Origin: Pegea sp. RAD2-039
Taxonomy: Eukaryota > Chordata > Thaliacea > Salpida > Salpidae
NCBI GenBank assembly: GCA_034620365.1
Contig: JAQGEQ010000351.1
Location: forward strand, 310,001-374,000
DNA: 64,000 nucleotides
Direction of reading: 5' to 3'
Shown: one piece after another, positions 9,162 to 21,100 of the stretch
Layout: every line of letters begins with the position of its first letter
How positions within the stretch are numbered: position 1 is the stretch's first letter
The notes under the pieces: model-generated
What the model saw: the letters and a program-made list of their open reading frames with translations, nothing else
Told to the model about the DNA's origin: nothing
Database searches by the model: none
Translations under genes and position numbers: made by a program

Positions 9162-11732
9162 TTACTTTTTCCCGCCAACACCAATTGCAGTCAACGCTGA
9201 TTGATTGATGACCGAGTATTTCTGCGGGTAACTACCTAATCGCTGTTTCGCGCTGCCACTGGAAGGTGCGTTCTTGTTTGAACCAGACACTAATTTACGA
9301 CCCATTTTTAACCCGTTCTGCTGATTGGAAAGCAACTGCGGAGATCTAGGCACCTGGTTAGATTGATGGCGGTTCAAAGAATCCTAAATAAGATTTTAAT
9401 CAGCAGCTGTACGACTGATGACGTCACTTACAAATCGCGAAACGTTGATAGTCGGATTGTCTTGACGCGTGAGTATCTTATGACTGTATCCGATGTTGTA
9501 TTGTTGAGTTAGAGAACGCGGTCTAAAGCCATTCTGAGAAGGGGCTGACTGCTGCCTTTGTTTGTAACCGTACTGCAAGCAACAACATTTGATTGGATTA
9601 AATCAGTTTGAAGCAGCCAATCAGGATCGGGTATTTACCCCACAAATACTATGATGGCGACGAAGAAGAGATAAAGCTCTCTCGTTTAACGAGTCACTTG
9701 ATTGGTACTAAAAACAGCTAGCTTTTAGAGATGTAAACGGATAAAAGGGTATTTTGGCGAGGATTTCAAGTGGTGGATGTCTTACTTTTGATAAATTTTG
9801 ATCTTGTTGGTCAGTAGCAGCAGTTTGAGCTCTTATCATTTCTTCTCTTTTGTTCGAATTTGAATATTTGACAGTTCTGCCGAACGCCACACCATTTGAT
9901 ATCTGCTAAATTATACAGGCTTCAATGCTTGACAGTTATTCCACGTTTCACTGACTTCACTCACCTGTTGGTCGTTTTGTCTTCTCCTTTGACTTGATTT
10001 TTGATTTCTATCACTACCCGTGATTTGGTGATAATTTTGGGGTTGTGATTGCATTGCTTGCTGGTAATTAGATCGTGTGTCTTGTTGCTGTCTTCTGATT
10101 GGTGCATTTTGAGTTGACATCAGCCTCATCTGTACATACAAATCAAATGATAAAAATCAAACGAGATGAAGATGAGAAAAACCTTTCTAAACTCATAAGA
10201 AGCTTCATCTTCATCATCGTCGTCAGCTGATATAATCTGCTGATCTCTAGAAGCTTCTCTCCGCTGTCTCCTCGCTAAAGACTTCTTACCTCTGATCATC
10301 TGTGGATCTCAGACTTTTATTAACCACTAGAGGGCGTTTGTGTTCACCTCATAAAGTTGGTTGCGATATTCAGCGACAGTCAGCTGGATATCGTCGTCAA
10401 GGGGAGGTAAAACGTCATAATTCAACATCTTCTCGCTTCTGCTGCTGTGGAATCTATCAGAGATCAACATCATCACGTGATCACTGAGCCGTGAACAACT
10501 GACTTAGATACATAAGGATGTGAAAGACAGTCTCTTGCTGATAAGCGCTTCTCGGGATTGAAGACGAGTAAACGCTCGATTAGATCAAGTGCGTCATCAG
10601 GAGCGTTTGGGATGAGATCTCGAAGTGATCTTCGCGCTCTGTGACGAGTAAATAAGATCTAAACTGAGATGAACATCAGGATCACCTCGCACTAGCTCTT
10701 TCTAGAATAGAGTGTCCGTAATCGGAATGGATGGAGTCGATGTCAGCGCGCGAAGGACGCGAGATTACATTCATAATCTTCTCGATTTGATTCAGAGTAG
10801 AAGATCCAGGGAAAAGAGGTCTTCCGAGGAGCAGCTCACCCAGGATGCATCCAATTGACCACATATCAACTCCTTTGGTATATCTGTTCATCACAGATGA
10901 AATACTGACACCTAGTGACCACTTTCTTACCTTGGAGATGCGAGAAGGATCTCAGGAGCGCGATACCATCGAGTTGCTACATACTCAGTGAGGGCAGGGT
11001 TGCTTCCTTCAACTTCAGGTTGTTTTAATTTAGTCAGAGATCTTGCTAGGCCAAAGTCACAGACTTTTACGAAGCAGTCACTATCCAATAGAATATTAGA
11101 TGGCTGAAATAAGGTCAGTTGAAGATCAGAGTCATTTTGATCATTTTCAGACCTTTAAATCGCGATGAATAACATTCCCTGAATGTAAATAGTTACATGC
11201 TTTCAATACTTGGTACATTATGTATCTTTTGTGGATGTCTTTGAGGATGTTTCCTTTTTTGATAACAGCATGAAGATCAGTGTCTGAAAGATTTCAAAGA
11301 TCTTTAAGATTTCTTGAAAATATTTCAGAAAAGTTACCCATAAACTCAAAAACAAGATAAATATCACGATCATTATCAGCTTTCAGGACATTTTTTAATT
11401 TGATTACATTATCATGATCACTAAATTCCTAAAAATGAAGATTTTAGTAAAATTTCAGATTCAAGCTAATCATTTTTCACGTTACTTGAAGAAACATAAT
11501 TTCACGAAAAGTTCTTTGTGCATCTGTGCAATTTCGAAAAGCATCAAAAATCTTCTTTAAAGCGACAACAGAACCAGTTTGTCTATCCAAAGCTTTCCAA
11601 ACTATTCCATAAGCCTGAAAACAAACCAACTAAAATACAACTTGGAAACAACAGATCAATTCTTACTCCTTTTCCAAGCCTTCTTTTGATTTCATATTTC
11701 TTAGTGATATGAGGATCAATGTCATTACTCAT
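9162..11732 (-). CDS. MAPK15: Atypical MAP kinase ERK7/ERK8
   Basis: Ser/Thr kinase of the MAPK15 family; in animals it acts at the ciliary base, in autophagy and in secretion control. Many exons joined by 45-65-nt introns give [17 protein letters not shown], glycine loop [42 protein letters not shown], catalytic HRDLKPSN, DFGLARS, the TEY activation motif and [28 protein letters not shown] and the MAPK-insert region follow. The [13 protein letters not shown] stretch separates this family from ERK1/2. After the kinase domain comes a long low-complexity tail rich in Gln, Asn, Ser and Arg, ending in IGVGGKK and TAA. Internal exons include 10682-10894 (VDMW...). Tail exon borders are less certain than those of the kinase; in particular the junction near 9700-9790 has alternatives. 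The ATG at 11732 fits the family start. Confidence 0.93.
10324..10338 (+). promoter_or_regulatory. CTCF-like motif in a MAPK15 intron
   Basis: CCACTAGAGGGCGTT matches the core of the animal CTCF consensus closely. It sits inside a 48-nt intron between two MAPK15 exons. Matching is by eye. Confidence 0.35.
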
Positions 11733-13809
11733 TATTTAAATTTACTTATAAATTTTATTTAAAGATAAAAATAAATCAACAATTCTAAAATCTATATATT
11801 CAATAATCTGTTAATAATCTTAAAAGCTGATAAATCAGATTTGAATAAGATTATAAATCATTAAAATCAAAAGCATCTTTTTACAAAACAAATAAAACAT
11901 GACCAGTTTAAATCTATAGTGGTAATCATCTCCAGATGCAAAAACTATAAATAAACAATTAAAAATAATAAAATCTTTGCATCATTTAAATTAGAAATAT
12001 AAACATGATGACTTTGAGTTAAGCTATAAGAAGATATGACAAAAAAACAAAAATAATTGTTGGTTTGCAAATATCATTGGGTTCTAATTAAATTAGTCTA
12101 AATGTAAAATGAGAAAATTGTGTCACTAAACAGTTTTCTTTTAAACTAAATTACTTTTATCACTTAAAAAAAGACCTTTCAAATAAAGACTCATAAAATA
12201 TTCATCAGACAACTAAAGAAAAAAAAAATAAATATTATATATCCTCTGATAATTTTTTTCACTGACACAAATTCATTTCTTTTTAACAATTTAACAATCG
12301 TTTATTGGTATAAAGTAATAAATAATAACTAACGAAAAATACTCAACAAAAAAATCAAGATAAATTTAAAACATGCAGAATTCATAGAAGCTATAAACTC
12401 TAATTTATTATAAATCTTATTTTGATTAATCATTATATCCGGGTTGATTTATAAATTGCTAAAATAAACAAATAATTAGACGAATATTTCGATTCTAACT
12501 GCATACTTCAGTTTTCGGTTGTCATAACATTTAGACGTTCTAATCCTCAACAGCGCTGCAAGTGTTGGCATATTTTTTAACTTGGAATAAATCTTCAAAC
12601 TTGAAAAGGCTAAATATTATGCTTCAGTAAATTGATGGTGGAGACATCAAGTGATAAAATAGTTACATCAAAGTTTTTCTCCCAATGCTTACGATTGAAA
12701 TTTATCGATTAGAAGTTCTATTTTGTCTTTTTGTTTAATTAGGTTTACAGACATTTTATAATTTATAGATCACACAATAAAATAGCCTTATACAGTTAAA
12801 CTTTGGAAAAATGGAGAAATAACTTATATAAATTGCAAATAATTTTACAAGATCATATGAAATCGTTGGATAATTGGTAATTGTTAAGAATGTAGGTAAA
12901 GCTGTTTTAGACAATTTTTCACAAAATAGTTTTTTAACTACAAAGTAATTTTTATTAGAATTGGATTAACTACAAGCCAATTTATTTGTTTACTAATCCC
13001 AGTAGACCTGAATTATTAATTCATTAAACCTTGAATAAGCTTCACACAAATGTTTAATTTTTGCTGAGTGATATTCAAAAAAGCATTGTTTGTATGTATT
13101 TCAAAGGTGCTTAACAGCTGAGTTTACTTTGTTGGTAGTTTATATATACTTCACAAAATAATTAAAAATAATTGTGGTAATCTTTATAGTTTTATTTTTT
13201 TAATTCTTAATAAGACTGAAGTCCGCTTGGTGGCGAACAGGCTGCTTAGAAACATCTGAAAACAATAAAGCTAAATCTTTGAACTTCGTCTTTTACAACG
13301 AAGACAATTAAGTTTAAGAACTTCAGATTTTATTAAGATAAATTTTATTTGTTAAAAAAGTCTAAAGTGTTTTTGGATTTGTATTAACATTATTTAAGTT
13401 GCTTTAAGGTATTAAAAGGAAAATATTTGAGTCATTGTTTAGAAAAAAAGAAGTTAAATAAAAAAGAAGTTAAATAAAAAAAAAGATAAATACAAATAAA
13501 AAGATTTGAAACTTAAATTTATTAAAATATTTTTAAATTTAGAATTTACAAACTACAGATGATAACTTTAGATAACTAAGTTTTATAAATAATTTCAAAA
13601 TATATAATCTAACAAAACTGTCATTTATTTTAATTAGTTTAAGTATCTTCACATCATATTTTAATTCTTACAGCTTATTTCCTAAAACTTTTAATTTTAT
13701 TAACTTTGTTCTTTTTTATTTGACCAAATTATTAAAGAAATCATTTTAACTTCAAAATTATTTTTAAATTTAGCCATTTGATAATCTATATCAATTAAAT
13801 CCAATTATC
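11733..13809. other. Intergenic, divergent promoters of MAPK15 and the lamin-tail gene
   Basis: About 2 kb of very AT-rich DNA between two divergently transcribed genes. It contains low-complexity runs (a short imperfect AAAGAAGTTAAATA repeat near 13445-13490). I see no coding exon. Confidence 0.5.
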
Positions 13810-16800
13810 ATGTCTTCTTGTGACCATGATCTTAATTTAGGAAGGTTTGAAGAAAAACAACAATTACAGCAACTAAATGGAAGAGTTGCTGCTTATATAC
13901 AAGCCATCAGATCAAACAAAGATAAAGTGATAAGAAAACATTCATATATCAAATAAAGCTGACTTGATATGTTTACAGGCTGCCGGTGAAAATCTTTTTA
14001 CTGTTACCAATGAAAGTTTGTCACAGAAACTTCAAACTCAAAAAGATTTTTACGAAAAAGAAATTTTCGATTTACAAAATCAACTCGAATCTTTAAAGAT
14101 TGAAAAAACTCAGCTTGGATTTTTTCAGATTAAATATGACACATTAAACAATGAGTTTGAGAAAAGGTTCTTCATCTTTTAATAATATGTAAAAACATAA
14201 ATAAAATAAATTCTACAGGATTTCAGATTTGAATAGAAAAATGAAAGATCAAAAAGAAGAGTATATGAAGTTACAAGTGGAAGTTTCAAGCAAGGATATG
14301 GAAATTGAAAAGTTGAAATCACAAATTATTGTTCCTCAATCACAGCTTGAAACATATAAATTAGAATCTGAAGATTTAATAAAAAAATTGGAACAATTTG
14401 AAGAAAGGTAACAAAGTTCAAATGAAGACATCACCAATAACTTCTATTTATAGATGCAGTCTTCTTGAAAAAGAAAAACAGATGATGGAAGAACATTTTA
14501 TTGGATATGAGACTCGATATTCATTTGATATTCAAATGTACCAACAGGTGACATCTAAACATCAACAGATTTAATTATTGAAACGAGGTTTTTAGGAAAT
14601 TGCTAACTTGCAAGACAACTTAGATAAATCTCGGCAACTAGTGCTGGATTTAGAAAGTTCCTTGTATGATGGTAAACAAAATGAAAATATGAATGAACTT
14701 ATCAAACAAGCTCGTGAAAAAAGTGATATGCAGATTCGAAGGTTTATAGATGAGAGTGAATCGAAGCATCAGTTAGATGTGAGTAAACTTCATGTGAATC
14801 ACAATGAAAATTCCACTGAAATATTTTTCAGATTTCCCAAATACAACTTCAAGTACAAGCAGACCACCAAAAGTTGGTGTCTTTAGAAGATGAAAATAAG
14901 AATTTAGAAGCTTGCATTAATGTGCTTAAAAACGAATTGAACCAATCAAGTAAAGATGTAAGTGAATCTAGAAGTGATGAAGAACTAATGACATAATCTT
15001 TCAGTTGATTGAGGTTCAATCAGACCGTGATATGTTGAGTTGTCAATTAGAAATAGAGAAAAAGAATTCACAACTTCAAATCAAACAAATTGAAGATAAA
15101 TTACAAGTTAGTTGACACATGACTTGCATAACACGTGATCATGACAATGATTTGAAGGACACACAAGATCTGTTGATGGTGAAGTTGCAAGAATTGAACA
15201 ACTCTCAGCAAATCTATCTTCCTCTCCGTGAAGAGATTGAATCTCTGAAAAATTTGATTCAATCTGAAGAAAGCAGGTGAGAAAGAGTCCTTAAATTGAT
15301 CTCCTTTTCATCTAAGACTTTTAAAGACTTGGATTAAGCGATGATCATTTGCATCGAAGTCTAAAGATATCTGACCACCAGATGTCGCTCTCTTCTACAA
15401 ACTCACTGAAACATAACGAGTCGATGACGTCACCTAGCAACTTACAACTTAATCATTCTACTCATTTTGTTCCTTTGGTAACTAATGAATTTACAAGGGC
15501 CCCACCTAGAAGCAATCCCGCCAACATCTTCACTTCGACGGTTGCTCACTTAATGACATCTTGTCACGCAACACTAATCACGTGTTGTTTTGCAGATGAA
15601 GACAGAAGCGAGCAATGAAGACGAAAGGTTGCTACGCAACCTTCCACAACGCTCCTCACCGCGTTTAAATCGAGTTCCTTCTGCCCCGATGCTGTTGCGC
15701 CCCAACTCCGAAGTGTCCCAAAAGATGCGGCCCATGAGCGCTGTGCGCTACAATCCGCCCGATGCAGGTGCTGATGACGTCACCTATGACGTGTTAAAGC
15801 AGCCATTTGTCTCAGGTGAAGGTCGCGACTACTATGACGTCATATTTAGCGGGAAACGCAGAGTAAAGTCATCTACACAACGTGACGTCATCAACACCAC
15901 TTGCAGGTGTCAGCCCGTTTTGCAAATATTTGAGTGGCGCGTCCCTTTTGACGTCATCGTTGGTGTTTGATTGAAATTGAGAGAAATATTGCGTAGCAAC
16001 CAACTTGTGTTTGTAGTGCGACTGGAAACTTACAAATTGAAGCAGTTGATGACGAATGTGTGAAAGTTCATAACTCATCAGCAAGCCGAGTTGAGATAAT
16101 CGGTAATTGTCTGATACAACAAAATGTCGCCGGAAACCCCGTCGCTGTGTTTCGATTCCCGCCCCGGACCAAGTTGCCCCCTAGTGGTACTTGTACGGTC
16201 AGTCATTAATTGTTCCTGGTGGTCAATAAATGAAAACTTTTGAAGGTCTGGACCGCCAAGTCTAAGTCAGGTGTCCATGACCCCCCGGAACACTTTCTAT
16301 GGAAGCAATTAGACAAATGGGGCACTGGACCACAATGTACAACTATATTATGTAAGCCCAACGGACAAGCAGTGGCGTGGACCACTTCACCACCTGTAAG
16401 TGGTCCAGAAATGCGGCCCATTTGTAAATTAGTTTGTTATGTAGAGAATCAGTCAAAGATCTCGATCTAATGACGTCACTCGATTACAAATAGAAGCTGG
16501 AGCAATCAACGATGCAAAAAGCGTTGATGACGTCAGTTGTGTTGCTCAGCACCCTGCTTGTCAACCTTACGCCCCGAAACCAACTTTGTACTTTAACGCT
16601 CCGCCCAAACCACCTTCGATTCCTTCAATCAAAGTGTGAGTTGCGGCATCAGTTCCGCTTCACTGATTTCATCGTGTTTATGACGTAGGAACGCTCCGAT
16701 GGAAGACAAGAAATCAAAAAGTAAAGCGATCGGGATAAAGAAGCAACAACAGCGAGGCTTGAAGCTTCGAATGCCAGGCAGCTTTCATTCACCAGCCGAT

Positions 16801-16914
16801 CAACATCGACAAGCGATGCTATGGTTACAAACTAACCACAATTCGCGCTTCAACCCGCCAATGCCTGAGCCACATCGCCAAATTCATTCAAGCGTATCGT
16901 CAAGACTAAAGTAA
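13810..16914 (+). CDS. Lamin-type intermediate filament protein with lamin-tail domain
   Basis: Exons 13810-13926, 13979-14166, 14219 onward and several more encode an intermediate-filament rod followed by a lamin-tail (LTD) domain. The start [19 protein letters not shown] leads into coil 1A ([16 protein letters not shown], the LNDRLA equivalent). Long heptad-rich segments follow. The rod end near 15100-15280 ([18 protein letters not shown]) corresponds to the IF helix-termination region. The LTD (about 16025-16400) reads [54 protein letters not shown] and [20 protein letters not shown]. The tail is basic ([16 protein letters not shown]) and ends VSSRLK with no CaaX box. It could be a divergent lamin, a cytoplasmic IF with LTD, or an LMNTD1-type protein. 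One exon end is ambiguous: donors at 15478 and 15541 both keep frame. Confidence 0.88.
15375..15390 (+). promoter_or_regulatory. CTCF-like motif within a coding exon
   Basis: CCACCAGATGTCGCTC resembles the CTCF core and shares AGATGTCGCT with the site at 16946. It lies in a coding exon of the lamin-tail gene, so chance is possible. Confidence 0.25.
16174..16187 (-). promoter_or_regulatory. CTCF-like motif in the LTD exon
   Basis: The minus strand reads CCACTAGGGGGCAA, a strong match to the CTCF core. It overlaps the codons for LPPSGT of the lamin-tail domain, so codon constraint may explain part of it. Confidence 0.3.
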
Positions 16915-16945
16915 TCCCGAATCATCTTCGTCTGTACATAACTCA

Positions 16946-16960
16946 CCACTAGATGTCGCT
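16946..16960 (+). promoter_or_regulatory. CTCF-like motif between convergent genes
   Basis: CCACTAGATGTCGCT lies 32 bases after the stop of the lamin-tail gene and before the 3' end of the opposing ASPHD gene, a plausible boundary position. Confidence 0.35.
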
Positions 16961-17029
16961 ACATTGCGGCGTAGAAATCGACCAAGCAGCGAGCAGCTGT
17001 GATATCACGTGTGACGTCATCACCACTTT

Positions 17030-17069
17030 TTTATTTATCAAGTAGTTTTGTAGAAATGACGTCATAATA
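17030..17069. terminator. Overlapping poly(A) signals of convergent genes
   Basis: TTTATT at 17030-17035 (AATAAA on minus, for ASPHD) and AATAAA at about 17064-17069 (plus, for the lamin-tail gene) lie within 40 bases of each other. The two 3' UTRs therefore probably overlap. Confidence 0.4.
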
Positions 17070-17133
17070 AAAATCAATATCAGTTTTATTAATGGTTTTG
17101 TTGCGAAGCGCAAATCAGAGTAAAATGACGTCA

Positions 17134-18053
17134 TCAAGAGGGATAGAGGGCCTGCACTGCTTGACGTTCCGTTTGAGACAGGTCATGATGCCACAAATCG
17201 ACTAATAGCACGACTCGCGGCGTTGTGACGTCATCACCTTTGCAAGACGGGAAGTGAACAGAATGAAGAAGTGCATCGTTGAAGAGAAGACAGCGACCAG
17301 TGGACCAGTAACGATGGACACCATCGATGGTCATATAAGCGCGTGATTTATGAGGAACTTCTAACCCTGAAAGTTAATTAAATAAAAACTAAAAGAAGAT
17401 CGCGCGGAAATGTACCTAGATGACAACGAACTCGCGCGTTTGTTGCTCCATAATGAGCTGAGATGTTGGTGTCGGGAGGTAGAAGAGAAAAACAGACGTT
17501 TCCGAAACTACAATCTTTTAATCGATCCTTTAATTTTTCAACAACTTCAACTGTTGCTGGGCAACGTGACGCGTTTGCTTCGATCTGAACGACAAGACAT
17601 TGTGATGATGTCACTAGCTGTTGATGACGTCACCTTGTTTCCTTGGTTGTAGATGTAAAAGAGCGCCCATTGGTGGTGACCGGAAGTGTTAGTGACGTTA
17701 AACTTCCAGCCATCAGCGTCAATGACGTCACTACACTCTTTCCAAATCACGTCGCAGTTTGATTCGAGCATTCTGACGTCATTCTCGTACAAGTGCGGGT
17801 CGACGCAAGCTTCGGTAGTAAGGGCGGGTAAGTCCATCAACAAGGGACTATTAGGATCAGGGGTCCACACCCCAATGCGACCCGGAAGCGGTGCTTCGGG
17901 CGTCACGTGATGACGTCGCGTGCATCTCACGCAGTTGGTACTTGTACATGTGGTGACGTCATCACGTCGCAAAGAGATTAGATAGTTGAGGGCGAGACAG
18001 AAACAGATTGCCAGAAGAATAGTGATGACGTCACTAATGACGTCATCAAACAT
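17134..18053 (-). CDS. ASPHD: Aspartyl/asparaginyl beta-hydroxylase-domain membrane protein (ASPHD type)
   Basis: Predicted single-pass membrane protein with a C-terminal Fe(II)/2-oxoglutarate hydroxylase-like domain, probably lumenal. From the ATG at 18053 a signal anchor (VITILLAICFCLALNYLISL) precedes TRRHHVTPEAPLPGRIGVWTP. Next come DPHLYENDVRMLE and GWKFNVTNTSG, then WALFYIYNQGNK at the first intron. Exon 2 has FGNVCFSLLPPDTNISAHYG and ATNARVRCHLG. Exon 3 has LEVPHKSRAYMTIDGVHRYW, GRCLLFNDALLHSVHF and PRVVLLVDLWHHDLS, then stop at 17134. HYG and the LLHSVH histidines fit the metal-binding positions of the family; whether catalysis is retained is unknown. Introns are about 50 nt, and the first begins GTGACGTCATC, a copy of the overrepresented octamer. 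Orthology to ASPHD1 versus ASPHD2 is unresolved. Confidence 0.88.
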
Positions 18054-18194
18054 TTAAAGAAATTAAAAATCTGAAATTAGAACAAAAGTTATTTAAAATC
18101 GATTGCAGTTGAAAATCAAGATCAGAATCATGAAGATCAGAATAAAGATCAAACTCAGAAACAAGCGGATCAGGATGAAGATCAAAAGATAAAA

Positions 18195-21100
18195 TCAGGA
18201 AAGAGAGACGCGCGAAGACACAAAATCTTCTTTCTTTTCCTGCAAACTATCTTCTCGTGAATTACCAAACTGTTGAAACATCAAATCTAACTCGAGGCGT
18301 CGTTGTCCTGACAACGAAGGCTTCGTCACTGACATCGCGTGCCTCAAATTACTTTTACTGATTCGAATCTTGCACGCATTTTCACTTGTACGCTTTGTGA
18401 CGTCACCACTTCCAATGATGACGTCAATCTCGTCAGCAATTCGCGCGTCATCAATTTCTCCAGAACCTGACACCACCGAGGGAAAGTAATTTGCGTCACA
18501 TCGTCGTGATGACGTCACCTCTGATGCTATCAGCGCCGCCGCTGTGTCAGTGACATCATCAACAAAGTGTGACGTCATCACTTTCTCGTTGTCGTCATGG
18601 ATGACGAAAGATTCAGCTTCAATGTAGATGTCTTCGACTGATAACTCATCGGTGGCGATTGGCGTAGTGACGTCATCAACGCGCGAGTGGATTGCGTCCA
18701 GTTGTGCGTTGTAAAGAAATGCTTTGATGTCGGCACCCGTGAACTCATCGAGATCACGCGCTAGTGACATCATATCGACGTCATCATCGAGAAGAAGGTG
18801 TGATGAAAGAGTTGCGAGGATTTGACGACGATCGATGACGTCAGGACGTGGGATAAAGAAGTGATGATCAAAGCGACCAGGGCGCAACAAGGCAGGGTCC
18901 AAAAGATCGGGACGATTAGTTGCCGCGACCACCGTGACCCCTTTAAGTGGTTCCACACCATCAAGTTGTGTGAGAAGCTGGTTGACGACGCGATCAGTGA
19001 CTCCAGTGGAATCACGACCACGACGCGGTGCTAGAGAGTCAAACTCATCAAAGAAGAGGACACAAGGAGCAGCAGCAGACGCGCGCGTGAATAAATCGCG
19101 GACTGCCGCTTCACTGGCCCCAATATATCGGCTTAAAAGTTCCGGACCTTTGACGGAGATGAAGTGAAGTTGACAGAGGTTGGCAACCGCCGTTGCTAGG
19201 AGAGTCTTTCCACATCCTGCTGGTCCGTATAGCAACACACCAGCGTTGCTATGGAAACCGATATCGCGAAACAGCTGTCGATAACGTACTGGCCACAAGA
19301 GTTGCTCGACTAGGCGCTGTTTGACTTCCTGTAAACCTCCTACGTCATCCCAGGACACACGCGGCGGTTCGTGGAGTTTGACGTCATGAAGTGATGACGG
19401 CGTGAAGTCGATGAGAGAGGTTTGTAGGTGCGTGACGTCAACAACGCGATCACGTGATGCGTGTCGCGCGCGACGCAACAAGCGCTGAAAGTCGATGGGC
19501 GCAAAACCTTCAGTGGCATCGACAAGCTGTTGGATGTGGGACAGTGAGGTGGTTGAGGGCAGTAGTGACGTGATGATGACGTCACGCTGACGCGCGTCTG
19601 GTAGTTGTAAGTTGACGAAATGATGGAAGAGGTGGTTGGTGGTGAGGGACTGGTGAAGTGTTTCGCGACTTTTTGCGGTTGCTATGACTACGACACGTGA
19701 GCCTTCAGCGTTATCAACGCGACGGAAGAAGTCAATAACGACGCGTGCTAATTGTGAGTCATACAAATCGTCGTTAGCACCTTCGTGACGCGATTGGCTT
19801 GTTGCTAGAAGATGCAGGTCGTCAAGAAGCACAATTGATGGTTGTCGCCATAGCAACTCATCAGCAAGTTGCTCGAAACGTCGCGCGATGCTATCACTTT
19901 TCTTGCCACGCCATTCACTACACGTTACCATAGCAACATACGCGGTTACTAAAGGGTCGAGGCGGAAGTTACGAAGCACGTGACTACAAATAGAAGTCTT
20001 CCCGCTGCCACGTGACCCTGTTACTAACAACGTTCGTCTATGGCAACGAGGAGAAAGGCGCAAGATGACGTCAGAGATGGGTCGTGCCCCTAAACCCTGT
20101 TCAACAAATCGCGTTATTTCATCTACGTCATCATCGAACGCGATGCAGGGCGCAGGAGGTGGCGTAAAAGGATCTACGTCGTCAGGTGGCCACGTGGTGA
20201 CGCTGTCGAGCTGGAAGTCGACACGAAGTGCGCGAAGACTACCAATTGATAGTAGGTGAGCTACAGATGATGATATCATCCCTCCATCGCGTCGCTCTAA
20301 CTTAGTGACGCAACACTCGACTGGCGTGACGTCATCGACGTGAAAACCAAATAGCGTTCCTATAGCAATGGGCAACGGACGAGTGACGTCACTATAGGTG
20401 GTAAGCCAGCGTTGAAAAGCGAGATGAAGCGATTGAGAAGCGATTCCGCGATCAAACAAGCCGCTAGAGGTCGGTGTTGTGCGAACTTGTAAGGTTATAG
20501 AGAAGAGATCGCTGCAATCGCGTAGCGAGGAGTTTGTGACTCGATGAAGGCGCACCCTAGAAGTGACTCCAATGTTGAGTTGCCGTCTAAGTAATCGCGT
20601 CAACTTCAATCGGTGTGTAGATAACAAGTTGGGACAGTTTAAGGACAGATTTAGGTGGTTTAGTGGATGAATATAGACCTGGACCACAGCTGTGGTTGTG
20701 GACCGGTCTTGGTCAGTTGGAGAAGGCAGTTTGGTCAATTTAATGATTCTGATGTCGCATTGATCCGAAGGTTCCAGATGTGAGAGATGCAGGAAGACAG
20801 CTCCTGGTTGATCATGAAGAAGTTCTCCATCACCGATAAAGATTGTGTCTGGGGCCTGATCCGATTCAATCACTTGTTCAACTCTCATCACTAGATCAAA
20901 GTCTTCTGGAAGTTCAGTTAAAATGTCAACTGCTGGTTGCTGATGAATTGGCTGGTTGCTACTGGCAACTACTGGTTCGGTTTTGAAGTTGATCAGAGAA
21001 GTAAAGAAGATGAGTAAGCGACGGATCGCTAATCGCGGAATATAGATAAAGATGAAGTTGAAGACACGCGCAAACTTGCTGCTTCGTACCCAACCCAAAA

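Larger units (their letters stand above)
15425..20388. repeat. Dense cluster of the palindrome TGACGTCA
   Basis: By eye about 30 perfect TGACGTCA octamers occur here, often extended to GATGACGTCATC. Examples lie near 15425, 15774, 15835, 15884, 16473, 17012, 17051, 17226, 17720, 18024, 18036, 18571, 19574, 20325 and 20382. They lie in exons of three genes (often read as Asp-Asp-Val-Thr), in introns and between genes. The octamer is the canonical CRE, bound by CREB/ATF bZIP factors, but this density is far above what one promoter would carry. Further copies occur in other short-intron genes, and almost none in AT-rich spacers. Confidence 0.85.

Noticed and set aside
16206-16421. Minus-strand ORF over the lamin-tail domain
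   Set aside because: Antisense shadow of the LTD exon, whose plus-strand translation matches the family strongly.
17410-17910. Plus-strand ORFs over the ASPHD gene
   Set aside because: Antisense shadows; the minus strand carries the conserved hydroxylase motifs with coherent splicing.
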